From Bifidobacterium stellenboschense (GTDB lineage Bacteria; Actinomycetota; Actinomycetes; Actinomycetales; Bifidobacteriaceae): a DNA stretch of 64,000 bases. Numbering within the stretch: position 1 is the first letter of the stretch; each line of letters begins with the position of its first letter. The notes under the pieces were generated by a model that saw nothing but the letters and a program-made list of their open reading frames with translations, searched no databases and was not told the DNA's origin. Both the position numbers and the translations under genes were made by a program. Positions 35,254 through 44,331 of the stretch are shown here, piece by piece. The stretch lies in contig NZ_JGZP01000014.1 of the NCBI RefSeq assembly GCF_000741785.1, positions 124,001 through 188,000 on the forward strand, in the 5' to 3' direction.

Positions 35254-36180
35254 TCACGCCGCGAGGTCGCTGAGCGCGTCGATTTCGGCGTAGTAGCGGT
35301 CCGGGTCGAGACCGTCGACGGTGGCGACGTTGGTCATGTGGACGCCGTCGAGGCCGCCGTGCGCGACGATTGTCTCCAACGTCTCGCGATGCCACGCGGA
35401 CTTGAGATACGGGTCGATCGCCGGCTGCCCCATCGCGCGCATCGCGCAGACGAGCGCGTGCGCGCCCCAGTTCGACGTTCCGGACACGATGAGCTCGTCC
35501 GTCGCCACACGGCACGCGATCTTCTCGCCATGGTCGACGACGCCCTCGATCGCGTATTCGGCGACGCGGCCCATGCCGATCTCGTTGCCGCCGTCGCCTA
35601 CGCCGATCGTATGCAGTTGCAGCTGCGTGAGCCGGCTCAGCGGCGCCGTCCACTCGGTGATGTCGATGCCGCGCATGTTGCGCGGATGGCCGTCCGCCGC
35701 GGGCCCGACGCGTTCGATGTAGATGATTGTGTCGATGTTGTTCGCCTTCGCCAGATCGATGACGCCGTTCATCCAGCCGTCGAACCGGTCATGCACCGGC
35801 GCGATGAGGATATGGTCGTCCGGCAGCATCGTCGCCGCGCTCGGCCGAATCACCGGTTCGCAGCAGTCGTCCGTGACGAGCCACGCGTCGCCGCCGATCG
35901 CGCGCAACGCCATGCACACCTCCAGCGCGCCCAGCGGGCCGTCCGTCTCGGCGGCCGGCACCTCGGCCTTCGGGATGTAGAAACCGGTGACGACGAGTGC
36001 GCGCGCCGGTTTGCCGGTGACGAGCTGGCGCGCCGCGCGGAACAGGTCGCCGCGCGAGAACGTCATCAGCGTCTCCGAGCCGCGGCCCACGTCGCGGCCC
36101 GCCAGGTTCGCGATGCGTGCGATGCGCGGGTAGAAGCGCCAGCTCGCGAGATTCGCGATTGAAGCGGTATTGCTGTCCAT
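35254..36180 (-). CDS. DUF4392 protein, D-glutamate cyclase C-terminal-domain homologue
   Basis: 308 residues. The family features are ARALVVTGFYIPKAEVPAAETDGPLGALEV (substrate loop rich in Thr/Gly), DDHILIAPVHDRFDGWMNGVIDL, and the C-terminal IGVGDGGNEIGMGRV, the hallmark of the DUF4392 half of vertebrate D-glutamate cyclase (DGLUCY). DGLUCY turns D-glutamate into 5-oxo-D-proline. The other half, DUF1445, is encoded first in this same operon, with 5-oxoprolinase genes between. A role in D-glutamate/5-oxoproline metabolism is inferred from domain and context. AGAAGGGAATC precedes ATG 36180. It is the last gene of the operon, 38 bases after the BCCP frame. Confidence 0.8.
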   Translation of the reverse strand: MDSNTASIANLASWRFYPRIARIANLAGRDVGRGSETLMTFSRGDLFRAARQLVTGKPARALVVTGFYIPKAEVPAAETDGPLGALEVCMALRAIGGDAWLVTDDCCEPVIRPSAATMLPDDHILIAPVHDRFDGWMNGVIDLAKANNIDTIIYIERVGPAADGHPRNMRGIDITEWTAPLSRLTQLQLHTIGVGDGGNEIGMGRVAEYAIEGVVDHGEKIACRVATDELIVSGTSNWGAHALVCAMRAMGQPAIDPYLKSAWHRETLETIVAHGGLDGVHMTNVATVDGLDPDRYYAEIDALSDLAA

Positions 36181-36218
36181 GATGATTCCCTTCTCTTGTG
36201 GTGTGTGAGATGCTCCGG

Positions 36219-38197
36219 TCAGCGGACCTCGCCCAATTGATCGTCGAAGGCGACCGTGTCGCCGGGTTTGGCCTGCTGGTGGACGGTTCCGGCGATGGGG
36301 GCGTCGATTTCGGTCTCCATCTTCATCGCTTCGACCACGACCACCGGATCGCCGGCGGCGACCGTCGCGCTGTCATCGACGAGCCAACGGACCACCGTGC
36401 CGGTGATCGTCGAACGGATCGCGCCGGCCGGTCGCGCGTCGGCGGCGGTCGCACCCGCGACGCCGGACGCGGGTGAGCCGGAACCCGCGGAACCGGCCAC
36501 GCCGATTGCGCCGCCGATGCCGCCGACGCCCGCGAGCGACGCGGCGAGCGTGGCGGGCAGGCCGAGCCGCATGCGCCTGCCGTCCAGCTCGATCCACGCG
36601 TTGACCGGCCGCGGCGCGACGCCGCGCGCGCGGGAGCGCCGGACGCGAGCGTCGCGGCGTCCGTGCGCGGCAGCAGATCCTCCTCGATCCATCGCGTGTA
36701 GACGCGGAAACGGTCGGGGGAGGGGACGGCGGCATCGCGCACATCTGCGGTATCGCGGGAACTGCGTGTGACGGCGGTGTCACGTGCACCGGCGGGCATC
36801 GCGGTGAAATCGGGGTCGTTGATGACCGTCTCGTCGAACGCCTTGACCGTCGGAACGCCGTCGATCTTCAGCTCGGCGAGGGCGCGACGCGCGCGTGCCA
36901 GGCACGCGGCGCGCGTCGGCGCCCACACGACGAGCTTCGCCAGCATCGAATCGAACTGGTCCGGCACGATCGAGCCCGCCGCGACGCCCGTATCGAACCG
37001 GATGCCGGGACCGCTCGGCGCGCGCAGGCCGTCGATCGTGCCGGGGAACGGGACGAACCCGCGCGACGGATCCTCCGCGTTGATGCGGAACTCGATCGCG
37101 TGGCCGCGGGGCGCGGCGTCGGCATCCACGACGTCGCCGACGCTCGCGCCCTCGGCGATTGCGAACTGCGCGGCCACCAGGTCGACGCCGTTCGTCACTT
37201 CGGTGACCGGATGCTCCACCTGGATGCGCGTGTTCACCTCCATGAACGACATCGTGCCGTCCGGATCGACCAGAAACTCGACCGTGCCGGCGCTCGTGTA
37301 CCGCGCGCGCTCGCAGATCGCGACCGCCGCGTGCTTGAGCCGGTCCTCGGTTTCGGGCGTGAGGAACGGGGCGGGCGCCTCCTCGATGAGCTTCTGATTG
37401 CGGCGTTGCAGCGAACAGTCGCGCGTGCCGACCGCGACCACGCGGCCATGCGCGTCGCCGAGTACCTGCACCTCCACGTGACGCGGGCGGGCGAGGAAAC
37501 GCTCGATGAAGCAGTCGCCGTTGCCGAACGCGACCTCCGCCTCATGCGTGGCGGAGACGAACGCCTCCTCGACGTCCTTGAGCTCGTGAACGACCTTGAG
37601 ACCGCGACCGCCGCCGCCGTACACGGCCTTGATGGCAAGCGGCAGGCCATGCTCGCGCGCGAACGCGACCACCTGCGCCGGGTCGTGCACCGGTTCCGTC
37701 GTGCCCGGGGCCATCGGCGCGCCCACTTCGGCGGCGATATGGCGGGCCTCCACCTTCGAGCCGAGCATGCGGATCGTCTCCGGGCTCGGGCCGATCCACG
37801 CAAGACCGGCGTCGATGACCGCCTGCGCGAAATCCGCGTTCTCGGAAAGGAAACCGTAGCCGGGGTGCACGGCGTCCGCATGGGCCTTGTTCTTCGCGAT
37901 GTCGACGATCTTCGCGATGTCGAGATACGTGGTTTTGGAGGTCGCGCCGTCGAGCGCGTAGGCTTCGTCGGCGAGATGGACGAACAGGGCGTCCGCGTCC
38001 GGGTCGGCGTAGACGGCGATGGCCGTGCGGCCCGTGTCATGGCACGCGTGGATGATGCGAACCGCGATCTCGCCGCGGTTCGCGACGAGGACGCGGGAGA
38101 TGCGGGAGCGGGTGGCGGTTGGTGTGGCGGTTGGTGTGGTGGGTGGTGTGGTGGGTGTGGGTGTGGTGGGTGCTGGTGTGGTGGATGTAGCGGGCAT
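36219..38197 (-). pseudogene. Biotin carboxylase-BCCP fusion, frameshifted in a CG run
   Basis: From ATG 38197 an intact biotin carboxylase is read: Thr/Pro-rich lead (1-30), [27 protein letters not shown] (ATP grasp), [14 protein letters not shown] (active site). Near 36623-36632 the frame leaves the expected one and continues as Arg/Ser-rich nonsense to 36323. The other frame carries [14 protein letters not shown], then a biotinyl domain with [20 protein letters not shown], ending at 36219. The switch lies at (CG)5; four CG units would restore a single ~659-residue protein, as in actinobacterial acyl-CoA carboxylase alpha chains. It may be slippage, sequencing error or a true lesion. It lies in the Pxp/D-glutamate cyclase operon, where biotin carboxylase is a plausible partner. 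The start codon has only a weak ribosome site. Confidence 0.75.
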
Positions 38198-38249
38198 CGG
38201 AAGGTGCTTCTTTCGCGGGGGTGTGACATGGGCTGGTGCTGTGGGCGGA

Positions 38250-38373
38250 ATCGGCCCCCTCTGACGAGGGGGCTGTCCGCGAAGCGGACTGGGGGAGAGA
38301 CCGGCTGACCGGTGCGGCGGTCTACCCCTCAGTCCGGCTTTCGCCGGACAGCTCCCCTGTCAAGGGGAGCCGG
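38250..38373. repeat. Two family I elements in opposite orientation between pxpBC and the carboxylase
   Basis: 38250-38296 is a reverse copy (CCCCCTCTGACGAGGGGGCTG, stem GTCCGC-GAA-GCGGAC). 38331-38373 is a forward copy that overlaps the 3' end of pxpBC, so the last residues of that protein ([12 protein letters not shown]) are repeat-encoded. Confidence 0.85.
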
Positions 38374-40920
38374 GTTGTGGGCGGGGGTGTTGATGATGAA
38401 GCGGACTTGGGTGCCGGGCGGGAGCTGTCCGGCGGTGACGAGAGCCGCGCGGGTGAGCACGGCGATCACCGGGTAGCCGCCGGTCACCGGTTGGTCGCGC
38501 AGGAAGATGAGCGGCAGTCCGTTGCCCGGCACTTCGATGCTGCCGGGAATCGTTGCCTCGCTCTTCAGTTCGGCATGCGGGTCGCGGCGCTCGATGGTGG
38601 GGGAGGCGAGTGATGCGGCCGGTGTGGCGGGTGCGGTGGGTGATGCGGCGGGTGCGGCTGACATGTGCGGCGCGGACGCTGGGATCGGCCCCCTCTGTCG
38701 AGGGGGCTGTCGGCGAAGCCGACTGGGGGAGAGCACGGACGGTACGGCCGATGTGGCAGCTGGTGCGGAGGCTGCCGCTGGTACGGAAGACGGTGCGGCG
38801 AGGCGGAGGCCGACGCGGTTCGACTGGGCGGTGACGGTCCACGTGGTGCCGAGGAACGTGGCGATGCCTGCGTCGGTGAACCAGTCATCACGCGGGCCAA
38901 GGGTGACGGCGAGCTCGGTGGGGGCGGGTGCGGCGGTTCCGGTGGCGGTGCTAGTGCTGGTTCCGGTGGCGACGCGCGGCAGGTCGTCCGGCCACGGCTG
39001 GGGCAGGCCGATTGTGGTGACAGGGGAGTGGAGCCGGGAGACGGGGCGGACGGGGAGGAGGTCGCCGTGCTTGAGCGGGGCGGGCCCGATGCCGCTCATC
39101 GTGTCGGTGGAGGCGGAATCGAGGATCGTGGGGACTTGGAAGCCGCCGCGCACGGCGATGTAGTTGCGCAGGCCCGCGGTGGGCGTGCCGATCGTCACGG
39201 TCTCGCCGTCGCGCAGCAGGAACGCCTCCTGACGGGTGATGGGGAAAGCGGGTTGCGGGGTGCGGCGGATGCCGGTCCGATGACCACCCCCACCCGCTTC
39301 GCGGGAGCATCCGCCAGCGGGGGTGGGATCGGCGGCGGTAATTGTGATGGGGACCGGGGCGCCGGTGACGGCGATGGTGAGGTCGCCGTGGGCGGTGAAC
39401 GAGGCGTTGCCGGCGGTCAATTCGATGACCGGGGCGTGCGCGGGGTTCCCGACCAGTTCGTTCGCCAGACGGAAGGCCCGCGGGTCGGCCGCGCCCGAAC
39501 CGGTGACGCCCATCTCGGGCGCGTTGCGGCCCTCGTCTTGGAACGTGGCGAGAATGCCGGGATTGACGACTTCAAGGGCGGGGGCAGAGGAAGTGGCAGA
39601 TGCGGTACGGGTGGGGCTGGCCAACTGACCACCCCCACCCGCTTCGCGGGAGCATCCGCGATTATGGACGGCCTTCGGCCGACTGTGCATTGGCTCGCCT
39701 GTCGGCTCGCACATCGCCTGCAAACGCCCCCGGCGTTCGCTATACGGCGATGTCCCGCCAGCGGGGGCGGAGAAAGGGGCGTTGTGCATGGTCGAGCCGT
39801 CAACCTGTACGGTCGAGGGCGCATCGTGTAGGGTTTCCGATGCATTGTGTAGTTTTTTCGGCACAACGTGTGGGGTGTCAGGCTGAAGAGCGCGCTGGAT
39901 CGTGGCTTCGGCGCGGGTCGGTGTGAAGCGGACGGTGTCGCCGGGTCGGAGGAGCGCGGGCGGATCCATGGCATCGTTCCACATCGGGACGGAGGTCCTT
40001 CCGATGAGCTGCCAGCCGCCCGAACTGGCTCGCGGATAGACGCCGGAGAACGTGCCGGCGAGCCCCACCGACCCCGCGGGAACGGCCAAACGCGGCGCTT
40101 TCCGGCGGGGTACATCGAAGATCGGATCGCCGTCTACGAGGTAGTCGAAGCCGGGGGCGAACCCGCCGAACGCGACCTTCCACGGGTGCCCGGAGTGCCG
40201 TGCGACCACCTGTTCGAGGCTGATTCCGAGCAATTTGGCAACGTTCCCAAGATCCTCGCCGTCATACACGACCGGAATCTCCACGACCCGCGAATCACGG
40301 GTCTTCAGCGCCCCACCGTGCAGGTTCGTGATTTCCGACTGCAGGATGCTCCGGAAATCCTGCACATCCGCACGGGAATCCTGCACATCCGTCCCCAAAC
40401 CATGCACGTCCGTCCCCAATTCATACACGTTCGCATGGGAACCATGCATATTCATCGCCGCAAGCAGCGGATCGAACGCCACATACACCGTGCGCGCCGC
40501 TGGCAGCACCGTCGTCACCGCCGCAAACGGCATCATCTCGCCCCCGCCGGCGGGACATCGCCGTATAGCGAACGCCGGGGGCGTTTGCAGGCGATGTGCG
40601 AGCCGACAGGCGAGCCGATTCGCAGTCGGCCGAAGGCCGTCCGTAATCGCGGATGCTCCCGGCGTGAGCCGGGTGGGGGTGGTTGCGGCGGAATCACGAC
40701 AACTTCCGCGAAAAGCCGACCGTGCTGTGTCCACGGCCGCATCGATCGCCGCGTACAAACGCAGCGCGGCGTCCAGGTCGGCACATTCGACGATCATCGC
40801 CGATTCGCCGCACGGTAGGAACCGCAGCGCGGCGGTCGTGGCATTGGCTTCAGTGTCGGCCTCCGTACCGGTCTCAGTGCCGGTCGCAACGTAGCCCCCT
40901 GCGTCGGTCATCGCATCCAC
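38329..40920 (-). CDS. pxpBC: 5-oxoprolinase subunits B and C fused (PxpB-PxpC / KipI-KipA), with many repeat insertions
   Basis: 863 residues. The KipI-like part has [15 protein letters not shown] (start), [22 protein letters not shown] and [30 protein letters not shown]. The KipA-like part has [60 protein letters not shown] and [23 protein letters not shown]. With PxpA it opens 5-oxoproline to glutamate using ATP. Insertions kept in frame: a composite element (residues ~80-126), a 21-bp array (~154-203), another (~346-381), an inverted composite element (~383-431), short elements (~532-547 and ~729-745), and the C-terminal end. These account for roughly a quarter of the protein. GTG 40920 or ATG 40911 may start it; PxpA ends seven bases upstream. 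Confidence 0.88.
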   Translation of the reverse strand: MDAMTDAGGYVATGTETGTEADTEANATTAALRFLPCGESAMIVECADLDAALRLYAAIDAAVDTARSAFRGSCRDSAATTPTRLTPGASAITDGLRPTANRLACRLAHRLQTPPAFAIRRCPAGGGEMMPFAAVTTVLPAARTVYVAFDPLLAAMNMHGSHANVYELGTDVHGLGTDVQDSRADVQDFRSILQSEITNLHGGALKTRDSRVVEIPVVYDGEDLGNVAKLLGISLEQVVARHSGHPWKVAFGGFAPGFDYLVDGDPIFDVPRRKAPRLAVPAGSVGLAGTFSGVYPRASSGGWQLIGRTSVPMWNDAMDPPALLRPGDTVRFTPTRAEATIQRALQPDTPHVVPKKLHNASETLHDAPSTVQVDGSTMHNAPFSAPAGGTSPYSERRGRLQAMCEPTGEPMHSRPKAVHNRGCSREAGGGGQLASPTRTASATSSAPALEVVNPGILATFQDEGRNAPEMGVTGSGAADPRAFRLANELVGNPAHAPVIELTAGNASFTAHGDLTIAVTGAPVPITITAADPTPAGGCSREAGGGGHRTGIRRTPQPAFPITRQEAFLLRDGETVTIGTPTAGLRNYIAVRGGFQVPTILDSASTDTMSGIGPAPLKHGDLLPVRPVSRLHSPVTTIGLPQPWPDDLPRVATGTSTSTATGTAAPAPTELAVTLGPRDDWFTDAGIATFLGTTWTVTAQSNRVGLRLAAPSSVPAAASAPAATSAVPSVLSPSRLRRQPPRQRGPIPASAPHMSAAPAASPTAPATPAASLASPTIERRDPHAELKSEATIPGSIEVPGNGLPLIFLRDQPVTGGYPVIAVLTRAALVTAGQLPPGTQVRFIINTPAHNPAPLDRGAVRRKPD
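38688..38734 (-). repeat. Family I element inside pxpBC
   Basis: CCCCCTCTGTCGAGGGGGCTG, stem GTCGGC-GAA-GCCGAC, then TGGGGGAG. In frame; encodes [17 protein letters not shown]. Confidence 0.85.
39281..39327 (+). repeat. Variant element inside pxpBC
   Basis: CCACCCCCACCCGC-TTC-GCGGG...CCGCCAGCGGGGGTGG: a variant with CCCGC/GCGGG first stem. Encodes [14 protein letters not shown]. Confidence 0.8.
39627..39772 (+). repeat. Composite element inside pxpBC (copy 1)
   Basis: Starts like the variant element, then contains CGGCCTTCGGCCG, ATTGGCTCGCCTGTCGGCTC, a GCCCCCGGCGTTCGC-type hairpin and GCGATGTCCCGCCAGCGGGG. A nearly identical reverse copy lies at 40545-40683. Confidence 0.9.
39780..39884 (+). 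repeat. 21-bp repeat array inside pxpBC (2)
   Basis: Five units at 39780, 39801, 39822, 39843 and 39864, with TGCA/TGTA at positions 6-9 of each. Cores TGTGCATGGT, CTGTACGGT, GTGTAGGGTT. The protein reads seven-residue steps ([21 protein letters not shown]). Confidence 0.9.
40314..40460 (-). repeat. 21-bp repeat array inside pxpBC (1)
   Basis: Seven units from 40314 in exact 21-bp steps; TGCA (or TACA) at positions 6-9 in each. Cores like AATCCTGCACAT and AACCATGCACGT. The protein reads [28 protein letters not shown]. Opposite orientation to the array at 39780-39884. Confidence 0.93.
40545..40683 (-). repeat. Composite element inside pxpBC (copy 2, inverted)
   Basis: Reverse complement of the element at 39627-39772 over nearly its whole length. 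Encodes [20 protein letters not shown] and more, near the N-terminus. Confidence 0.9.
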
Positions 40921-40927
40921 CGTCCCC

Positions 40928-41689
40928 TCACGCCGCGAACGGACGGATCGTCACGCCGTCGGCGGTAAGGCGCTTGCGGACGGCCTTTGCAAGCGCGACG
41001 GCGGCAGGTGAGTCGCCGTGCACGCACACCGAATCCGCGTGGATCGGCACCGTCGTGCCATCGATCGCCTCGACTGTACCGTCGGCCACCATGCGCGAGA
41101 CGCGCGCGGCGACCGCGTCCGGATCGGCGATGACCGCGCCCGGCAGGCGGCGCGAGACGAGCGTGCCGTCGGGCGTGTACGCGCGGTCGGCGAACGCCTC
41201 GCGGAACACGCGCAGTCCGGCGGCCTCGGCCACGCGGCCCACCGTGGAACCGGGCAACGTGAGCAGTGCGAGCGCGGGGTCGACGGCGAGGATCGCCTCG
41301 ACCACCGCCGTCGCCTGCGACTCGTCGGCGACGATCCGGTTGTAGAGCGCGCCGTGCGGTTTCACGTACCGCACGCGCGTGCCGGCGGCCTTCGCCATGC
41401 CTTCCAGCGCGGCCAGCTGGTACATCACGTCCGCGGTGAGTTCGGCGGGCGCGACGTCGACGTACCGGCGGCCGAATCCGGCGAGATCGCGGTAGGCGAC
41501 GTGCGCGCCTACCGCGACGCCGTTCGCCGCCGCGTTTTCCAGCGTATGGCGCATCACGCTCGGGTCGCCGGCGTGGAAGCCGCAGGCGATGTTCGCACTG
41601 GAGACGACGGTGAGCAGCGATTCGTCGTCGCCGAGCTTCCAGCGTCCGAAGCTTTCGCCCATGTCGCTGTTCAGATCGATGGTGGTCAT
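40928..41689 (-). CDS. pxpA: 5-oxoprolinase subunit A (LamB/YcsF family)
   Basis: 253 residues, the normal length. Family hallmarks: [44 protein letters not shown] and VKPHGALYN. PxpA activates 5-oxoproline; PxpB and PxpC complete ATP-dependent ring opening to glutamate. AAAGGACGAACAGAT precedes ATG 41689, 30 bases after the DUF1445 gene and seven before pxpBC, so the genes are one transcript. Unlike pxpBC it has no repeat insertions. Confidence 0.95.
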   Translation of the reverse strand: MTTIDLNSDMGESFGRWKLGDDESLLTVVSSANIACGFHAGDPSVMRHTLENAAANGVAVGAHVAYRDLAGFGRRYVDVAPAELTADVMYQLAALEGMAKAAGTRVRYVKPHGALYNRIVADESQATAVVEAILAVDPALALLTLPGSTVGRVAEAAGLRVFREAFADRAYTPDGTLVSRRLPGAVIADPDAVAARVSRMVADGTVEAIDGTTVPIHADSVCVHGDSPAAVALAKAVRKRLTADGVTIRPFAA

Positions 41690-41719
41690 ATCTGTTCGTC
41701 CTTTCCGATGCCGCGCCGG

Positions 41720-42583
41720 TCACACCATGTAGTCGAGGTCGCGCTTCGAGGTGATGAGCATGTGGCCGGGCGCGTGCGTGATCGCGAACGGCGGTTTCGA
41801 TGCCATCGCGGCGGCCTGCGGGGTCACGCCGCACGCCCAGAAGACCGGCACGTCGCCGTCTTCGAGGATTGGGGCGTCGCCGTAGTCGGGGTGCATGAGG
41901 TCGGTGACGCCGATCGCTGCCGGGTCGCCGACGCATACGGGCGCGCCGTGCACGGACGGGTAGTAGCCGGAGATGCGCACCGCGTCGGAGACCTGCGTGG
42001 ACGGGATGCCGCGCATCGAGACGACCATGTTCGAGTGGAACGCGCCGGCCGGGCGGCAGACGATCGACGTGTCGTACATCGGCACGTTGCGGCCGGCGGT
42101 GATGTGCCGCACCGGCACGCCCGCCTCCATCAGCGGGAATTCGAACGTGAAGCTGCATCCGATCACGAATGTGACGAGGTCGTCGCGCCAATAATCGGTG
42201 ATGTCCGGCACCTCGGCGACGAGCTCGCCGTGCTCCCACACGCGGTAGAGCGGCACGTCGGTGCGGATGTCCGCGCCGGGACAGGTGGCGGGCTCGGTCT
42301 CGCCCGCCTCCATCACCTCGAGCAGCGGGCATGGTTTCGGATTACGCTGCGCGAACAGCAGGAAGTCGAAGGCGAGGTCCTTCGGCAGAATCATCAGGTT
42401 TGCCTGCGCGTAGCCTTTCGCGATGCCGCAGGTCGGGCGCACGAGTCCGTCGCGGAAGGCGAGGCGCGCGGCCTCCGGCGTGGAATCGGCGTTCGGTGCG
42501 GGTGTCGCGGTGGTGGTTGCGGTTGTGGCTCCCATGGTCGCTGTGGTTTCCGTGATTCCGGTTTTGTCTGCGGTTTCGGTCAT
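41720..42583 (-). CDS. DUF1445 protein, putative hydro-lyase / D-glutamate cyclase N-terminal-domain homologue
   Basis: 287 residues from ATG 42583 (GGGGGA four bases upstream). GTG 42613 would add ten. After a Thr/Ala-rich lead, the DUF1445 domain starts at [25 protein letters not shown]. It includes [64 protein letters not shown] and [15 protein letters not shown], all conserved family blocks. In vertebrates this domain is the N-terminal part of D-glutamate cyclase; bacterial copies often lie beside pxpABC, as here. It heads a five-gene operon. Expected reaction: D-glutamate to 5-oxo-D-proline, with or without the DUF4392 partner (inference). Confidence 0.88.
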   Translation of the reverse strand: MTETADKTGITETTATMGATTATTTATPAPNADSTPEAARLAFRDGLVRPTCGIAKGYAQANLMILPKDLAFDFLLFAQRNPKPCPLLEVMEAGETEPATCPGADIRTDVPLYRVWEHGELVAEVPDITDYWRDDLVTFVIGCSFTFEFPLMEAGVPVRHITAGRNVPMYDTSIVCRPAGAFHSNMVVSMRGIPSTQVSDAVRISGYYPSVHGAPVCVGDPAAIGVTDLMHPDYGDAPILEDGDVPVFWACGVTPQAAAMASKPPFAITHAPGHMLITSKRDLDYMV

Positions 42584-42682
42584 GACATCCCCCATTCCTA
42601 TGCTGTCCGCCACGATAGGGCCGTGCCGCGTTACGGTTCATGTCCGTTTGTGACGGTTGCGTTTCCGCCGTGCTACAGTCGC

Positions 42683-42698
42683 TGTTCCACGTGAAACA
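42683..42698. promoter_or_regulatory. parS-like chromosome partition site
   Basis: TGTTCCACGTGAAACA matches the bacterial parS consensus TGTTNCACGTGAAACA at every fixed position. It lies between divergent genes. ParB binds such sites, which cluster near the replication origin. Confidence 0.85.
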
Positions 42699-42830
42699 AT
42701 GCGCGGTTAGGTTGGTCGGGAAAGCGGAAGCCGTGCCGGTCGTGTGCGATCGCGGCGGTTTCGCCGGCCCCCGGAGATGCCGGGGTGTCGTCACGGTGAT
42801 CGTGAACGGTCACGGAGAAAGGGGAATGTG

Positions 42831-43778
42831 ATGAGTTCGATCGTGTTGGGCATGGGCAACGGCAAGGCGATGTTCGGCGATGAGAAGGTGAGCGACGCCG
42901 ACCTCATCACGTTGGTCGACCCGAACGGGCTCAACATCAACGCGTTCGACCTGAGCGTGCTGCGCGGCGACGGCATCTTCGAGGCGACGACCGTATGGAA
43001 GGGCTACCCGGTCTCGCTGGAGAACCATCTGCGCCGTCTCGCCCAGTCCGCCGCGATGGTCGACCTGCCCAAGCCGAACTTCGACGCGATCACGCGCGGC
43101 GTCGAACAGGTCATCGACGCATACGACGACCCCGAACCCGGCCCGCTGCTGCGCATCATCGTCTCGCGCGGCCTCGATCCGGACACCGGCGTGGGCAAGG
43201 CGTCCGACCGCACGCCCACCGTCTTCATCTTCCTCGACGCGAAGGGCACGCTGCACGAGACCGACCCGATCACGATGGCCTCGATGACCCGCGGCTACCC
43301 GTCCGACATCACCGAACGCGCGCCGTGGCTGCTCAACGGCGCGAAGACGCTCAGCTACGCGTTCAACTGCGCCGTGCACCGCGAGTGCGCGCGCCGCGGC
43401 GTCGGCGACGCCGTGCTCTACACCGAGGACGGCTACACGCTCGAATGCCCGAACTCGTCGATCGTGGCTCGCTACGGCGACACGTTCGTGACCCCCGACC
43501 CGTCGATCGGCATCCTCAACGGCACGTCCCAGCGCGAACTGTTCGCATGGGCGCGCCAGGAGGGCAAGTCCATCGAATACCGCAAGCTGCCGATCGCCGA
43601 ACTGCGCGAGGCCGACCGCCTGTACATGACGCATGGTGGCTGGATCATCCCCGTCAACGAGCTCGACGGCCGCACACTCGACTATTCGGCCGACGAGATC
43701 GCCCAGGCCAACGAGGCGATCCATTCCGGCCGCACCCACGACGACGCCCTCTCCATCGGCCCCGATTACCGGTACTGA
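42831..43778 (+). CDS. Class IV (PLP) aminotransferase / aminodeoxychorismate lyase-like
   Basis: 315 residues, fold-type IV PLP enzyme. NAFDLSVLRGDGIFEATTVWKG, the LRRLAQSA helix, the Schiff-base Lys in LLNGAKTLSYAFN, the LECPNSSIVARYGDTFVTPD block (Thr/Ser phosphate site) and IGILNGTSQREL are visible. Such proteins are branched-chain or D-amino-acid aminotransferases, or 4-amino-4-deoxychorismate lyases; the sequence alone does not decide. Two contexts compete: divergent from the D-glutamate/5-oxoproline operon (a D-amino-acid transaminase would make D-glutamate), and upstream of a chorismate mutase. AAAGGGGAATGTG precedes ATG 42831. Confidence 0.82.
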   Translation: MSSIVLGMGNGKAMFGDEKVSDADLITLVDPNGLNINAFDLSVLRGDGIFEATTVWKGYPVSLENHLRRLAQSAAMVDLPKPNFDAITRGVEQVIDAYDDPEPGPLLRIIVSRGLDPDTGVGKASDRTPTVFIFLDAKGTLHETDPITMASMTRGYPSDITERAPWLLNGAKTLSYAFNCAVHRECARRGVGDAVLYTEDGYTLECPNSSIVARYGDTFVTPDPSIGILNGTSQRELFAWARQEGKSIEYRKLPIAELREADRLYMTHGGWIIPVNELDGRTLDYSADEIAQANEAIHSGRTHDDALSIGPDYRY

Positions 43779-43803
43779 GGGTTCCCGGCCGTTCGGGAGT
43801 GTT

Positions 43804-43850
43804 GCGCCCCTGAGGGGGAGCTGTCCGGCATACGCCGGACTGAGGGGGTG
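43804..43850 (-). repeat. Double-hairpin element, family I
   Basis: Reverse copy: CGCCCCTGAGGGGGAGCTG, stem GTCCGGC-ATAC-GCCGGAC, then TGAGGGGGTG. Between the aminotransferase and chorismate mutase genes. Confidence 0.85.
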
Positions 43851-43870
43851 TTCCGACAGACCGGGTGGAG

Positions 43871-43876
43871 TAAGGT
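43871..43876 (+). promoter_or_regulatory. Possible -10 box of the chorismate mutase gene
   Basis: TAAGGT ends seven bases before ATG 43884, as at gatC and valS. The same bases could also serve as a weak Shine-Dalgarno (AAGG), so the leaderless reading is not certain here. Confidence 0.4.
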
Positions 43877-43883
43877 AGCTCGT

Positions 43884-44330
43884 ATGACTGAAACGACGAG
43901 CACGACCGCATCCGAAGACGGCGGCGACTGGCTGAGCGCCACCGTCACCCGCAATCCCGGCGAACACGCCACCGTCATCGACTCCGCGAAGGCCGCGGAG
44001 AATCCCGAGACCGCCGAAACCGTGGCGAAGATCAAAGCGCTGCGCCAGTCCATCGACAACGTGGACACGGCCATCGTCTCCCTGCTCGCCGAACGCTTCA
44101 AATACACGTCGCAGGTCGGCGTGCTCAAGGCGCGCGCCGGCTTCGCGCCCGCCGACTACAAGCGCGAGGACTACCAGATCGAACGTCTCCACCGCATCGC
44201 CGTGGCCGCAGGCCTCGACCCGGACATCGCCGAGATGTACCGCGAATTCGTCGTCACCGAAGCGAAGAAGCGCCACCAGCGCATCGCCGAAGCCGGCGGC
44301 GACCCGGGCGTGCTGGACGTGTTCGCCTGA
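43884..44330 (+). CDS. Chorismate mutase (AroQ type)
   Basis: 148 residues. After a ~50-residue acidic lead, the AroQ helical domain begins IKALRQSIDNVDTAIVSLLAERFKYTSQVG. The catalytic Arg (LRQSID) and Lys/Arg of the second segment (LKARAG, YKREDYQIERL) follow, ending IAEMYREFVVTEAKKRH. It converts chorismate to prephenate for Phe/Tyr synthesis in the cytosol. Start ATG 43884. The next gene begins one base after the stop, so they are co-transcribed. Confidence 0.92.
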   Translation: MTETTSTTASEDGGDWLSATVTRNPGEHATVIDSAKAAENPETAETVAKIKALRQSIDNVDTAIVSLLAERFKYTSQVGVLKARAGFAPADYKREDYQIERLHRIAVAAGLDPDIAEMYREFVVTEAKKRHQRIAEAGGDPGVLDVFA

Positions 44331-44331
44331 T

